NCBI GenBank assembly: GCA_045222555.1
Contig: JBGUYY010000068.1
Location: 72,042-136,041 of the forward strand
Length of the DNA: 64,000 nucleotides
Reading direction: 5' to 3'
Source: UBA1756 sp045222555
Lineage (GTDB): Bacteria > Bacteroidota > Bacteroidia > Bacteroidales > WCHB1-69
Shown here: positions 34,301 to 41,838 of the stretch, in pieces
Position numbering within the stretch: the first letter of the stretch is position 1
Layout: each line of letters starts with the position of its first letter
Notes under the pieces: generated by a model
Database searches by the model: none
The model's input: only the letters and a program-made list of their open reading frames with translations
Told to the model about the DNA's origin: nothing
Program-made: the position numbers and the translations under genes

Positions 34301-34556
34301 CAGCCTGCTCTTCTGACTTTTCACGCAGTACCATGTTGTCCGCCTGCGAAAGGCCCAGCTGCTTCTGGAAAGTCTGGAAGAAGGTGGCGGCAGGCACCTG
34401 GTGCTGTTCATTCATCATCAGGATGCGCCCATTCGACTTCAGGGTGGCAATCTCGCTGATTTCAGAAGGATAATTGGGGGTGATGTTCCCGTTGTTTTGT
34501 GCAAAAATGACCATGCACACGAGCATGGCGATGAGGGTGAGGAATGTTTTTTTCAT
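31350..34556 (-). CDS. secreted M4 (thermolysin-type) metallopeptidase with T9SS sorting domain
   Basis: 1068 residues: signal peptide (MKKTFLTLIAMLVCMVIFAQ), fungalysin/thermolysin propeptide, peptidase M4 catalytic domain with zinc motif HEITH near residue 375 and the third ligand in GALNEAFSD, then beta-rich adhesion-like domains, and a C-terminal type A sorting domain starting at FLAYPNPTTGQV and ending TSKIAKY. Such cargo is exported by the T9SS and attached or released at the cell surface. All catalytic residues are visible. Likely role: extracellular protein degradation for peptide supply. Confidence 0.93.
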   Translation of the reverse strand: MKKTFLTLIAMLVCMVIFAQNNGNITPNYPSEISEIATLKSNGRILMMNEQHQVPAATFFQTFQKQLGLSQADNMVLREKSEEQAGIVSYRYQQHYMGVPIHGATFILHEQNGVVTYANGLIVCNFQKPFVPIFPAEDAVQLAILTTGATAYAWENEGLENDLKETKQDDKATYYPTPKLMFYSHNGSGDARNYRLAYEVNVFSLTPLQSSTYYIDATTGEILDILQKNRTVNVQVQAKTRYNGERTITVDSVAPNQFVLRENTRGEGNGIYTRSLNHQGSLIDFPTQNAIDVVESDNYFDTDSVANSGHYGAEKTYDYYYETFGRNSIDNNGLRLVSYVHLGTDVENACWNDGAMYYGDGTGGKQFTFMSVCGHEITHGLTEHTANLVYQDESGALNEAFSDMFGAIIADYAIDTLKWTIGDELGSAFRDMSNPKANQNPNTYRGQYWVTDNSDNGGVHTNSGVANYWFYLLCEGGEGTNDNGFHYNVIPVGKEKAARIAFYTLTENLTEYSNYTDTRELSLLVAEQLYGACSPEVYTVAEAWNAVGLGHRYSDSIIYVSQVLSPVTACAMSDAEPIALELTYNSCDQPLAAGTAIQVRIMVDQTTEILDTVILTETVEPGEDFTLVFNRTLDASVLGQHRLNIFIKTDNTINYTDSLMNYTFENRIYQNSDVHIVELVSPVSSCFLTETTPIVCAISFDICDSIMAGDSVLIGYKLNNGDTISEWVVLDHTVTATDTLTYTFQTLADFTETPRTTVRIYSLNPDDTDPSDNTVSKIVVRPLPINVLPDMRLTFDASSTNQFYYTEIGSWSSLSIGNLSGYSDGKLIKVTGGNAMEYYDQLEFPEDDDWWSVNPNLNSRITFCADATNLAQFAIQFDLKQQSGVDVYQSLLSGYIETDVDLHMSSLMRVLVDGEPASPNYYPATGSNDPFTTRALNLCDKVGALHSITFESKCMAGDLFTFTLDHVYIDNITVLESDKINDYTEGEAHFLAYPNPTTGQVTIQLDEDFMLQHNATYMIYDLSGQLVTSGSINDATTLLNLNSLSNGMYLLKIVSGQQLVGTSKIAKY

Positions 34557-34597
34557 TATAATGATGGAATAATGATTTTGAAATAAATATTTGGGAA

Positions 34598-35284
34598 TTA
34601 GAAGGTTACGTTAACAGTCTCCAAAGCGTTGACCTTGGGGATGTTGTACTCTTCTTTGCCTTTGAAAAGACCCTTGGCGGTTTTGGCTTCGAGTTTGCCA
34701 ATCTGGTTGAGGCGCACCTTGAAGGTGGAGATGGATTTGGCAGTGGCCTGGCCGATGTACTCGCCGGCGATGTAAATGTCGAGGGGAGTGCCTTTGGTAT
34801 TTTCTACCACGAGCGAATAGGTCACTTCGGTGCCGATAAGTTTTTGGGCAAGATTGCCGGCCACATTGATGACCGTGTTGAGGTCTTCGAGGGTGGAGAC
34901 TTCGCGGGCGGTGGCCAGCACGATGGCCTTCTCCACATCAATCAGACGGGCCTGGATGTAGTATTGGCCTTTGTAAACGGTGAGGTCGGCCACGCATACG
35001 AGGTCCACGCCGAACTGGCGGCCTAATTCGCAGATCTGGCTGTCGTCAACGGTGCCGCCCCGCTGGTATTCCTGCTCTTTGTTGATGCCCGACAGGAACT
35101 CGGTGGTGCGCTCGATGGCGCTGTATTGTTCAGTGGCGACAAATGCGGACACGATTTCGCTACCCACTACCTTTTTGGTTTCACGGGGCACATTGTCGGT
35201 GGAGGTTACATAAATGGCCACTTTGGTCTGCGCGAAAAGCAGGCACGGAAGCAGCATGAGGACGATGGCAATAATTCTTTTCAT
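34598..35284 (-). CDS. exported CsgG/LpoB-like protein
   Basis: 228 residues from the ATG at 35284, after the -7 box. Signal peptide MKRIIAIVLMLLPCLLFAQ; no lipobox Cys at the cleavage site, though an earlier Cys is present. The core (KVVGSEIVSAFVATEQYSAIER, then DSQICELGRQFGVDLVCVADL, YYIQARLIDVEKAIVLATA) has the alternation of the CsgG/HfaB/LpoB fold seen in periplasmic envelope proteins. The C-terminal 70 residues form a small beta domain (DIYIAGEYIGQATA). Function inferred only at fold level. 41 nt upstream of the M4 peptidase. Confidence 0.7.
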   Translation of the reverse strand: MKRIIAIVLMLLPCLLFAQTKVAIYVTSTDNVPRETKKVVGSEIVSAFVATEQYSAIERTTEFLSGINKEQEYQRGGTVDDSQICELGRQFGVDLVCVADLTVYKGQYYIQARLIDVEKAIVLATAREVSTLEDLNTVINVAGNLAQKLIGTEVTYSLVVENTKGTPLDIYIAGEYIGQATAKSISTFKVRLNQIGKLEAKTAKGLFKGKEEYNIPKVNALETVNVTF

Positions 35285-35302
35285 AATCTTAAAATTGGGG
35301 TG

Positions 35303-35310
35303 CAAATATA
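35303..35310 (-). promoter_or_regulatory. -7 promoter box
   Basis: Minus-strand TATATTTG, 18 nt before the ATG at 35284. Probably drives 35284 through engB. Confidence 0.5.
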
Positions 35311-35347
35311 CAAATATTTTGTGAATGCGCTGGAATTTCTTTTTTAT

Positions 35348-37081
35348 CTAAAAACTAATGTCGATGCCGAAGTGTATTTTGCCAGTCTTGAATGAGATAG
35401 GGCTCTCTTTTTGCTGTCCGAGGGCATAGCTCAGGTACAGGTTGCCCGCTTTGGTGTGAAGGGTGACCCCGAGGCCGAAGCCGAAAGGCCAGTCGCTGTA
35501 GGGTGCTCCCTTGATGTTGCGTTCGTACCATGCGGCATTGAAGAAGGCGTTGATGTAAGAGAGCTTGGCGAAGCGGAGGCGGAATTCGGTGCGGGCGATG
35601 AGGTAGGTGGAGGCGAAGAGTGACTGCTCGTCGAACCCTTGCAGAGTATGGGTGCCGCCAATGCGGAAGAGGTCGTTGTAGAGGTGCTCGCCGCCGAGCT
35701 GTGTGGCACCGTGCAGTCCTGCCGCCCAGCCCCACCGCTTGCCGATGGACACGTATCCGTTGACCTCCGCCTCCATCAGGTAGCGGGTGGATTTCAGGGC
35801 GCTTTCATCCTGCTCAGCCATCGTCACCTGTGCCGAGGGCATCAGCTGCCGCTTGCCTGCCGACAGGCTGGCCCGTGCCGTCAGGCCCGCCCATGGCTGC
35901 AGGATGTTGTCCACCCGGCTGACGTTGAGCTGCACCCCCCAGAGGCTCTTGCGGTAGTCGGCGGCAAGGGTGTCGCTGGCGGCCACGTAGCCCGGATTCA
36001 CGCTGAGAAGCGCCGAGGTGGTGTACTGGTAGCTGACCCGCAGACTGCTGCTGCCCGCAAACGAGTACTGCAGCGCCGCCATGTAGTCCATATTCAGGTA
36101 GGTGGTGTCTTTCTTGTCGAGGGTGAAGGTGCCGGCCACTCCTATCGGGGTGCGAAACAGGTAGGGGAATTCAACCTGTATGTTCAGGTACTGCGAGTAG
36201 CGCTCGGGGGCGCGCCACTGCAGGGCGATGCGCTCGCCAATGGTGAGGAGGTTCTGCAGCCTGAGGTTCACCTCGCCGTTGAGCATCACCTTGCCGGTGG
36301 AGGAGCTGACGGGCACCAAGCCGATGTAGCCGTCGAACTGGTTGACACGCTGCCGGTCGAGGAAGAGGTACAGGTAGGCGCGGTCGCCCACGAACTCCAC
36401 GCCGGGCTCGCGGGTGATGGTGACGTAGGGCAGCCGCTCCAGCAGCGCCGGTATCTGGCGTGCGGCAGATTCCGAGTAGCGCCGTTTGCGCCGCCAGTTC
36501 AGGTAGGGCTGCAGAAAGGAGGGACGCACCTTGGCGTCGCCTTTCACGATGATGGAGTCGAAGGTGATGGCGGGACCGGGGATGACAGATAGCGTGCCGA
36601 TGGTATCGCGCTCAAAGTCAATGTCTTCGATGCTGACTTGACAGAAGGGGTGACCGTTGTCCTCATACTGTTGCACCAGCTTTTCGGCGAAGCGGTCGTA
36701 TTCGCTGAGGGGGAGGATGCCGTTGCGGATGGTGCGGGCGGGCGCGCCGTGCGGCAGCGCTTCCATCGTGCCGTCGGCGACACGGATGAGTTTGCTGCCA
36801 TAGCAGGGCCCGATGAAGCAGTCGGCATAGAGCGTGTCGCCGCTGCCGCGCACCGTGTCGATAGAGAAGGCTGTGTAGCCCTTCCGGTGGTAGTAGTCGG
36901 CGAGGAGGGGGAGGGTGGCCTGCAGGGTGGCAGAGTCGGACACGGTGCGCGGCATCACGGCGCGCCGCGGAGCGTCCGGGAACGGCTGTTCTGCGGTGAA
37001 AATAACCACTTTTTGCGAAAACAGCGTTCCGCAAAACATGATTGTTATCCCCAGTAAAACAGCTATCCTTTTGATAATCAA
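35348..37081 (-). CDS. BamA/TamA-family outer-membrane protein
   Basis: 577 residues. Signal peptide, then about 190 residues with POTRA-like segments (TFDSIIVKGDAKVRPSFLQ), then a barrel of alternating strands that contains the hallmark GGTHTLQGFDEQSLF (a GG-x-LRGF-type lid-lock motif with Q in place of R) and ends in KIHFGIDISF. The number of POTRA units is small compared with BamA (five), so this is more like a TamA or a Bacteroidota-specific Omp85 member. Likely outer membrane, with an undefined client. Confidence 0.82.
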   Translation of the reverse strand: MIIKRIAVLLGITIMFCGTLFSQKVVIFTAEQPFPDAPRRAVMPRTVSDSATLQATLPLLADYYHRKGYTAFSIDTVRGSGDTLYADCFIGPCYGSKLIRVADGTMEALPHGAPARTIRNGILPLSEYDRFAEKLVQQYEDNGHPFCQVSIEDIDFERDTIGTLSVIPGPAITFDSIIVKGDAKVRPSFLQPYLNWRRKRRYSESAARQIPALLERLPYVTITREPGVEFVGDRAYLYLFLDRQRVNQFDGYIGLVPVSSSTGKVMLNGEVNLRLQNLLTIGERIALQWRAPERYSQYLNIQVEFPYLFRTPIGVAGTFTLDKKDTTYLNMDYMAALQYSFAGSSSLRVSYQYTTSALLSVNPGYVAASDTLAADYRKSLWGVQLNVSRVDNILQPWAGLTARASLSAGKRQLMPSAQVTMAEQDESALKSTRYLMEAEVNGYVSIGKRWGWAAGLHGATQLGGEHLYNDLFRIGGTHTLQGFDEQSLFASTYLIARTEFRLRFAKLSYINAFFNAAWYERNIKGAPYSDWPFGFGLGVTLHTKAGNLYLSYALGQQKESPISFKTGKIHFGIDISF

Positions 37082-37139
37082 TGCAATGATTTTGTTGAAA
37101 AATCGTTTATACCTATAATAAACTAAAATGTATTTTATT

Positions 37140-37147
37140 TATTTTTG
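37140..37147 (+). promoter_or_regulatory. -7 promoter box for the small lipoprotein operon
   Basis: TATTTTTG, 23 nt before the ATG at 37171. Confidence 0.55.
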
Positions 37148-37170
37148 CAGATTAAAAAAAATATTCGAAT

Positions 37171-37317
37171 ATGAAGCGTTTTATTTTAAGTCTTTGCGTT
37201 GTAATTGCAGTCGTTTTGTTGGCTTGCGCATGCGAAAATCAGCACAAATGCCCGGCTTACGGTCACTACACCGATGTTCCTACTCAAACGGATGACAACA
37301 CTCTTGCCGAGAGATAG
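37171..37317 (+). CDS. small lipoprotein (48 residues)
   Basis: A short gene below usual length cut-offs: MKRFILSLCVVIAVVLLACA then CENQHKCPAYGHYTDV and a polar tail, ending TAG at 37317. It has a basic N-terminus, a hydrophobic core and a lipobox-like LLAC/CAC ending, followed by the short motif KCPAYG, which I have seen in small Bacteroidota lipoproteins. A promoter box lies 23 nt upstream, A-rich leader before the ATG, and the next gene starts 7 nt later, all of which support a real gene. Function unknown. Confidence 0.75.
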   Translation: MKRFILSLCVVIAVVLLACACENQHKCPAYGHYTDVPTQTDDNTLAER

Positions 37318-37323
37318 TCGCTG

Positions 37324-38073
37324 ATGTTGAGAAAGAGCCTTGTCGGTTTGCTTTTTTTGCTCCCTTTCTGCGCGTTCTGTCAGGATGTGGGTGAAGTGGA
37401 GTGGAAGAAAGTGATTGTGAAGGAGTGGAGTGTCAACGCCTTTCTGACCACCAATGGGGGAGGGGTGGGCTTCCAGCACGGCCGCACGCCTAACTACTAC
37501 GACAAGCATTTCTGGGAGTTGGATTTTCTGTACAATTTCCATTACAAGGCCGTTCGGGCGCGCTCCTATTATGCTGTTTCTAAGTCGTTTGCATACGGCA
37601 AGATGTGCGACCTTTTCTTCCTTCGCGGCGGCTACGGCTACCAGCGCACCATCCACCAGAAACCCTACTGGGGCGGCGTCCGTATCCGCTACACGCTTTC
37701 GGGCGGTTTTTCGCTCGGACTGGCGGTGCCGGTGTACCTCAACATTGCGGAGTTCGACAACAACGGTCTTTATACGGGTTATAGGGTGGAGCGCTACAAT
37801 CCCGAGAACCACAACATCGACAATATCGTCTGCAGGGCACCCTTCTTCAAGGGAATTGGCAGCACCCAGCTGCGGCCCGGCTTCTATTTCAAGACGGGTC
37901 TCAACTTCGACTTCAGCAAGGACGAGTACACCATCCATGCCATCGAGGTGGGCGGCTCCATCGACATGGTGTTCCCCTTCGTGCAGCAGATGGCCTTCAA
38001 CAAGGCCAAACCTTTTTACCTTTGTGCCTATATCGCCTACCATTTCGGCAAACGGAAAGGCAATTATGAATAG
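37324..38073 (+). CDS. outer-membrane beta-barrel-like protein of unknown function
   Basis: 249 residues. Signal peptide MLRKSLVGLLFLLPFCAFCQ; the rest is alternating aromatic-rich strands (FWELDFLYNFHYKAVRARSYY, MCDLFFLRGGYGYQ) and the end PFYLCAYIAYHFGKRKGNYE, typical of small outer-membrane barrels. I do not recognise the family. It lies 7 nt after the small lipoprotein and 12 nt before a LysE-type exporter, so these three are probably one operon. Confidence 0.72.
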   Translation: MLRKSLVGLLFLLPFCAFCQDVGEVEWKKVIVKEWSVNAFLTTNGGGVGFQHGRTPNYYDKHFWELDFLYNFHYKAVRARSYYAVSKSFAYGKMCDLFFLRGGYGYQRTIHQKPYWGGVRIRYTLSGGFSLGLAVPVYLNIAEFDNNGLYTGYRVERYNPENHNIDNIVCRAPFFKGIGSTQLRPGFYFKTGLNFDFSKDEYTIHAIEVGGSIDMVFPFVQQMAFNKAKPFYLCAYIAYHFGKRKGNYE

Positions 38074-38085
38074 TAAACATTGAAT

Positions 38086-38763
38086 ATGATCTGGAAACTC
38101 CTCTTGTCGGCAATACCTATCGGACTGGCGATTTCTGTTTCGCCTGGGGCCGCCTTGTTCGGCATTATCCAGACCAGTCTTTCCAAAGGTTTCAAGTCGG
38201 GCATCTTCTTTGCGTTGGGCATTGCCCTTAGCGACATGCTCTTCATCGGCCTTTGTCTGTGGGGATTTGCCGCCCTGCTCGAGAATCCTATCGCGAAGAT
38301 GGTTTTCGGTATTTTATGTGGCTGTGTGCTGGTGGGTTACGGTCTGCTGACCTTTTTCAGCAAGCGCGAAACCGTCAGCGACAAGCAACGCGAGCAGGTG
38401 GAAAACCGTTTCCATGAGATGGACAAGCTCGACAATCTGCCGCCTGTGTTGCCCCGCCATAATTTCCTTAATGTGCTGAAACCCATGTCGAAAGGTTTCC
38501 TGTTTAATTTCATTAACCCGGGGGCGTGGGTGTTGTGGATGGGTATCATGCCGCTGACTGCCAACAACGATATTAAGGAGCAAATTTTCTTTTTCGGCTG
38601 TATTCTGGCCACCATTTTCTGTGTGGATATGCTGAAAAGCTACTTTGCCGGCAAAATCAAAAGCATGGTCACTCCGAAGGTGTTCTACCATGTCAACCGC
38701 ATCATCGGCATCATTTTCTGTGTGCTGGGTGTGGTGATGATTGTGAAGATGGTGTTCTTGTAA
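38086..38763 (+). CDS. LysE/RhtB-family exporter
   Basis: 225 residues from the ATG at 38086 (a TTG two codons before is less likely). Six hydrophobic helices; the N-terminal ISVSPGAALFGIIQTSLSKGFKSGIFFALGIALSD carries the PGP-like and G-x-x-x-G features of the LysE superfamily of amino acid and small-metabolite exporters. A polar cytoplasmic loop lies in the middle (KRETVSDKQREQVENRFHEMD). Substrate not deducible. Confidence 0.87.
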   Translation: MIWKLLLSAIPIGLAISVSPGAALFGIIQTSLSKGFKSGIFFALGIALSDMLFIGLCLWGFAALLENPIAKMVFGILCGCVLVGYGLLTFFSKRETVSDKQREQVENRFHEMDKLDNLPPVLPRHNFLNVLKPMSKGFLFNFINPGAWVLWMGIMPLTANNDIKEQIFFFGCILATIFCVDMLKSYFAGKIKSMVTPKVFYHVNRIIGIIFCVLGVVMIVKMVFL

Positions 38764-38940
38764 GAGGGCAAGGCGCTCGTTGCTGTCGGCTCTATCTTGA
38801 TTATTTCCTAAAAATTATCATTTTCTGGGGTGATAAGGGATGATGAGATTGTGTGTATTTTATTTATTTTATTCAATATCAATAAAATATAAAACAGAAA
38901 AATATTTTCTTTGTATGGCGGTTGGCAAAGAAAAAAGTGC

Positions 38941-38948
38941 TATTTTTG
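38941..38948 (+). promoter_or_regulatory. -7 promoter box for tRNA-Met
   Basis: TATTTTTG, 16 nt before the tRNA. The gap 38764-38940 is otherwise AT-rich without recognisable features. Confidence 0.6.
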
Positions 38949-38964
38949 CACCCTCAAAACGAAT

Positions 38965-39041
38965 GGCGGGGTAGCTCAGTTGGTTAGAGCGTCGGATTCA
39001 TAACCCGGAGGTCTCGAGTTCAACTCTCGATCCCGCCACCA
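38965..39041 (+). tRNA. tRNA-Met (CAT)
   Basis: Acceptor GGCGGGG pairs with TCCCGCC (one G-T pair), anticodon loop TTCATAA gives CAT, T-arm TCGAG-TTCAACT-CTCGA, encoded CCA at 39039-39041. The anticodon stem has an A-C mismatch next to the loop. Elongator Met is most likely; an Ile-decoding (lysidine) tRNA is the alternative. Confidence 0.9.
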
Positions 39042-39048
39042 AAAGCAG

Positions 39049-39083
39049 CCGGAACACCGAAGAAATAAGGGTTCCGGTTTTTT
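39049..39083 (+). terminator. terminator of tRNA-Met
   Basis: CCGGAAC ... GTTCCGG stem with a 15-nt loop followed by TTTTTT. Confidence 0.8.
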
Positions 39084-39120
39084 GTTGATTTACTTTTTAC
39101 AAAAATAACTAAAACTTTTG

Positions 39121-39128
39121 TATATTTG
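39121..39128 (+). promoter_or_regulatory. -7 promoter box
   Basis: TATATTTG, 39 nt before the ATG at 39168. Confidence 0.45.
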
Positions 39129-39167
39129 ACGGCTCAAATTTGTTATAAATCTGATTGATTTTAACCC

Positions 39168-39662
39168 ATGAAACGATTCGCTTATTCCATATTAATACTG
39201 ATAATCATCCTTCATAGTGGGGCTTCCGCTCAATCGAAAGACTGCTTCATTTGCATAAATGGGGCATATCTACAGCAGGCCACTGGATATATTTGTCATC
39301 AGAATGACACAATACAGTTCACATACTGCCTCTCTGACATTGAATTTCATGCCTCCGACTCTGTTATACAACACATGGCACAGCAGGATTCCGTATATGT
39401 GACCTTGTTTTACCGTATTAATGATAAAAAAGACGAAGATGGGCCGCCGAAAAGGGTTAAATGTGTGTTTCCTCCTATTGAGGGATTTGTTGCAACAGCA
39501 GGCGATACTCCCCTCATCTACATGATAACTATGCGTCGCAATGGAGAACTGTTTTTACATTGGAAATGTGGAAAATGGGTGGGGTCCCGTTCTACCTCTC
39601 CCTGTAATACCAAAAGGGCTTTCCGTAAACTGTGGCGTGATAGAGAAAAATATTTTTTATGA
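39168..39662 (+). CDS. exported protein of unknown function, probably frameshifted
   Basis: 164 residues as read. Signal peptide MKRFAYSILILIIILHSGASAQ, then an unrecognised Cys-containing domain. The last 35 residues (HWKCGKWVGSRSTSPCNTKR and on) are of odd, basic composition. If one T is removed from the run of five at 39552-39556, translation continues as NGELFYIGNVENGWGPVLPL and stays open to 39804, which looks much more like protein. The gene is therefore probably disrupted by a 1-bp insertion, or the base is a sequencing error. Confidence 0.55.
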   Translation: MKRFAYSILILIIILHSGASAQSKDCFICINGAYLQQATGYICHQNDTIQFTYCLSDIEFHASDSVIQHMAQQDSVYVTLFYRINDKKDEDGPPKRVKCVFPPIEGFVATAGDTPLIYMITMRRNGELFLHWKCGKWVGSRSTSPCNTKRAFRKLWRDREKYFL

Positions 39663-39804
39663 GAATAAGGATGGCGAAGTTATCCCTCCCCGCAATGGCC
39701 CGCCCACAAAACCTTCACATCACTGCACATTGTACATTGTTCATTGTCAATTGTACATTCTCCCCAGCGCGACACATCTATTAAAGTCAGTCTCTTTTTT
39801 TTGA
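39557..39804 (+). pseudogene. likely out-of-frame 3' part of the preceding gene
   Basis: Read one frame away from 39168-39662 this gives YIGNVENGWGPVLPLPVIPK and later FYENKDGEVIPPRNGPPT before running into an AT-rich dispersed repeat and a stop at 39804. The in-frame ATG at 39541 is not a plausible independent start. Confidence 0.45.
39725..39761. repeat. short dispersed AT-rich repeat (ACATTGTACATTGT type)
   Basis: Consecutive degenerate words GCACATTGTACATTGTTCATT and GTCAATTGTACATT. The same words, on the other strand, occur at 46924-47034. Confidence 0.65.
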
Positions 39805-39835
39805 ATTCTTTTGAATATTTTTTAGAAAAATAGTG

Positions 39836-39843
39836 TAAATTTG
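39836..39843 (+). promoter_or_regulatory. promoter for ricT-gldH
   Basis: TAAATTTG with TTTTG at 39809-39813 as a possible -33 element (22-nt spacer), 23 nt before the ATG at 39867. Confidence 0.55.
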
Positions 39844-39866
39844 CAGCCACTAATTTCGCATACTAT

Positions 39867-41096
39867 ATGTCAGAGAATCAAGAGAATATTAAAGAGACTA
39901 AAGAGAAAAAGAAGTTTCAGGAGGTAGAAACCGACCACTCGCAGGTGGAAAACCTTGAGGAATACCTCAATATGGATATACGTGCAGGGGTGAGCAAGGA
40001 AGCGGAGAAAATTTCAGCCAACCCTTATCTGTCAAGGGGCTTGAGCAATTTCCCGAACCCTGAAAAGGTGAACTGCAACGACTACCACCAGCAGGCCTGC
40101 AAGCTGAGCTCCTACGATTGGATGAGCGACCTCGACATCACGACCGACTATTTGGAGTGCCCGATTGCTGAGGTGCGCTTCAAGAACAGCCACAAGGATT
40201 TCTTCCTGCTCCCCAAAGAGGGTGCTTTTCATGTGGGCGACATCGTGGCGGTGGAGGCTTCCCCGGGGCACGACATCGGCATCATCTCCATGCTTGGCAA
40301 GAACGTCTATCGCCAGATGAAACACAAGCGCGTCAATCCCGACGATGTGAAGAAAAAACTCTATCGCACCGCCCGGTACAATGATATTGAAAAGTGGATC
40401 TCCACCGTCAACCAGGAACACACCACCATGCTCTCTTCCCGCTATATTGCTTGGGATCTGGGACTGAAGATGAAGGTGAATGATGTTGAATATCAGGGAG
40501 ATGGAACGAAAGCCATCTTCTACTATTCCGCAGAAGACCGTGTGGATTTCCGTGAGCTGATCAAGATATTGGCCGAGCAGTTCCGCATCCGTATTGAGAT
40601 GCGCCAGATTGGTGTGCGCCAGGAGGCCGGCCGTCTGGGCGGCATCGGCACGTGCGGACGGGAGCTCTGCTGCTCGTCGTGGCTTACCAACTTCCAGTCG
40701 GTATCCACCACGGCGGCGCGCACCCAGCAGCTTTCGCTTAACCCGCAGAAGCTGGCCGGACAGTGTGGCAAGCTCAAATGCTGCCTCAACTTCGAACAGG
40801 CCACCTACGCCGAAGAGATCAAGAAGTTTCCCGATCCGAAACTCCGCCTGCTCTCCAAAAAAGGCAAGGCCATCTACAACAAGATTGACATCTTCAAGAA
40901 AATTGTATGGTACACCTATGCGGGCGACAATTCCAACATGTTCGCCATCCCGCTGGAGAAGGTGAACGAGATTATTGAGATGAACAAGAAAAACCAGATG
41001 CCCGACGACCTCGAGTCCTTCGCGGTGGTCAACCAGAAGAAGGAGGAAGAGGTGAGCTATAGTCTGGATGAACTGAAAAATATTGAAGATAAGTAA
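39867..41096 (+). CDS. ricT: PSP1-domain protein RicT
   Basis: 409 residues. The central region (VAVEASPGHDIGIISMLG, RIRIEMRQIGVRQEAGRLGGIG, CGRELCCSSWL, GQCGKLKCCLNFE) is the PSP1/RicT domain with its conserved cysteines, which in Bacillus forms an Fe-S-binding complex that acts in RNA maturation and development. N-terminal 80 residues are a charged, family-variable extension; the C-terminal tail is also charged. Followed after 1 nt by gldH, a gene pair that recurs in Bacteroidota. Confidence 0.9.
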   Translation: MSENQENIKETKEKKKFQEVETDHSQVENLEEYLNMDIRAGVSKEAEKISANPYLSRGLSNFPNPEKVNCNDYHQQACKLSSYDWMSDLDITTDYLECPIAEVRFKNSHKDFFLLPKEGAFHVGDIVAVEASPGHDIGIISMLGKNVYRQMKHKRVNPDDVKKKLYRTARYNDIEKWISTVNQEHTTMLSSRYIAWDLGLKMKVNDVEYQGDGTKAIFYYSAEDRVDFRELIKILAEQFRIRIEMRQIGVRQEAGRLGGIGTCGRELCCSSWLTNFQSVSTTAARTQQLSLNPQKLAGQCGKLKCCLNFEQATYAEEIKKFPDPKLRLLSKKGKAIYNKIDIFKKIVWYTYAGDNSNMFAIPLEKVNEIIEMNKKNQMPDDLESFAVVNQKKEEEVSYSLDELKNIEDK

Positions 41097-41097
41097 A

Positions 41098-41796
41098 ATG
41101 AAACGTATCACTCCGCTCTTCATGTTTTTTGCGTTGCTGCTGATGGCGGCCTGCGACCACGATGTGGTGAGCGAGCAGATTGCCGAGGTGAAAGGGGAGA
41201 AGTGGAAAGCCAACGAGGCTGTGAAGTGCGAGTGCGAGATTACCGATGCGGATGTCTACTACACCATGGAGCTGCAGGTGCGCAACACGGTTGACTATCC
41301 CTACCGCAACCTCTATCTTTTCGTGGATATTGAGACGCCTGACACGATGAAGTACTGCGACACGGTGCAGCTGTTCTTTGCCGACAATGCCGGTCGCTGG
41401 TACGGGAAGGGTAGCCGCCTGAAAGACCGCAGTTACTATTTCGCCGCCGACCCCAAGTTCCGTACCACCACCCATGAGATCAAAGGGTATGTGCCCTACT
41501 CGGTGGCCACCCTGCACGGCACGGGCGGGCATCCCTTCCGCTTCGAACCGCTGATTGTGCCGTTCGAGATGGAGTATCAGGGACAGCAAGTATCTGTTAC
41601 AGAGTGTTATCCCGTCAAGGTGCGCTTCCCGAAGGCCGGCACCTACAAGTTCACCTTCCGTCAGGGTATGCGCGACGATGAGCTGCAAGGCATCGCCAGC
41701 TTCGGGCTGAAAGTGAGTAAATATAACGAGGAGAAATTCATCAAAAAGATCAAAAAGGAGAACAGAGAACGTTTGAAAAGAAATTCAGCAGAATAA
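41098..41796 (+). CDS. gldH: gliding motility lipoprotein GldH
   Basis: 232 residues. Lipoprotein signal MKRITPLFMFFALLLMAAC, then the GldH core: YYTMELQVRNTVDYPYRNLYLF, DTVQLFFADNAGRWYGKGSR and, near the end, FRQGMRDDELQGIASFGLKV. GldH is an outer- or inner-membrane lipoprotein first found in gliding flavobacteria and retained in non-gliding Bacteroidota with a T9SS. The protein is longer than the usual 150-160 residues: about 55 residues (from AADPKFRTTTHEI to VSVTECYP) separate the two conserved halves. Start at 41098 is 1 nt after ricT. Confidence 0.88.
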   Translation: MKRITPLFMFFALLLMAACDHDVVSEQIAEVKGEKWKANEAVKCECEITDADVYYTMELQVRNTVDYPYRNLYLFVDIETPDTMKYCDTVQLFFADNAGRWYGKGSRLKDRSYYFAADPKFRTTTHEIKGYVPYSVATLHGTGGHPFRFEPLIVPFEMEYQGQQVSVTECYPVKVRFPKAGTYKFTFRQGMRDDELQGIASFGLKVSKYNEEKFIKKIKKENRERLKRNSAE

Positions 41797-41838
41797 ACAT
41801 AACTAACCAATAATATTATCCAATTAAATTAAAAAATC

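Noticed and set aside
38815..38836. Hairpin TTATCA...TGATAA after the LysE gene
   Set aside because: Only six A-T-rich pairs and no T run; too weak to call a terminator.
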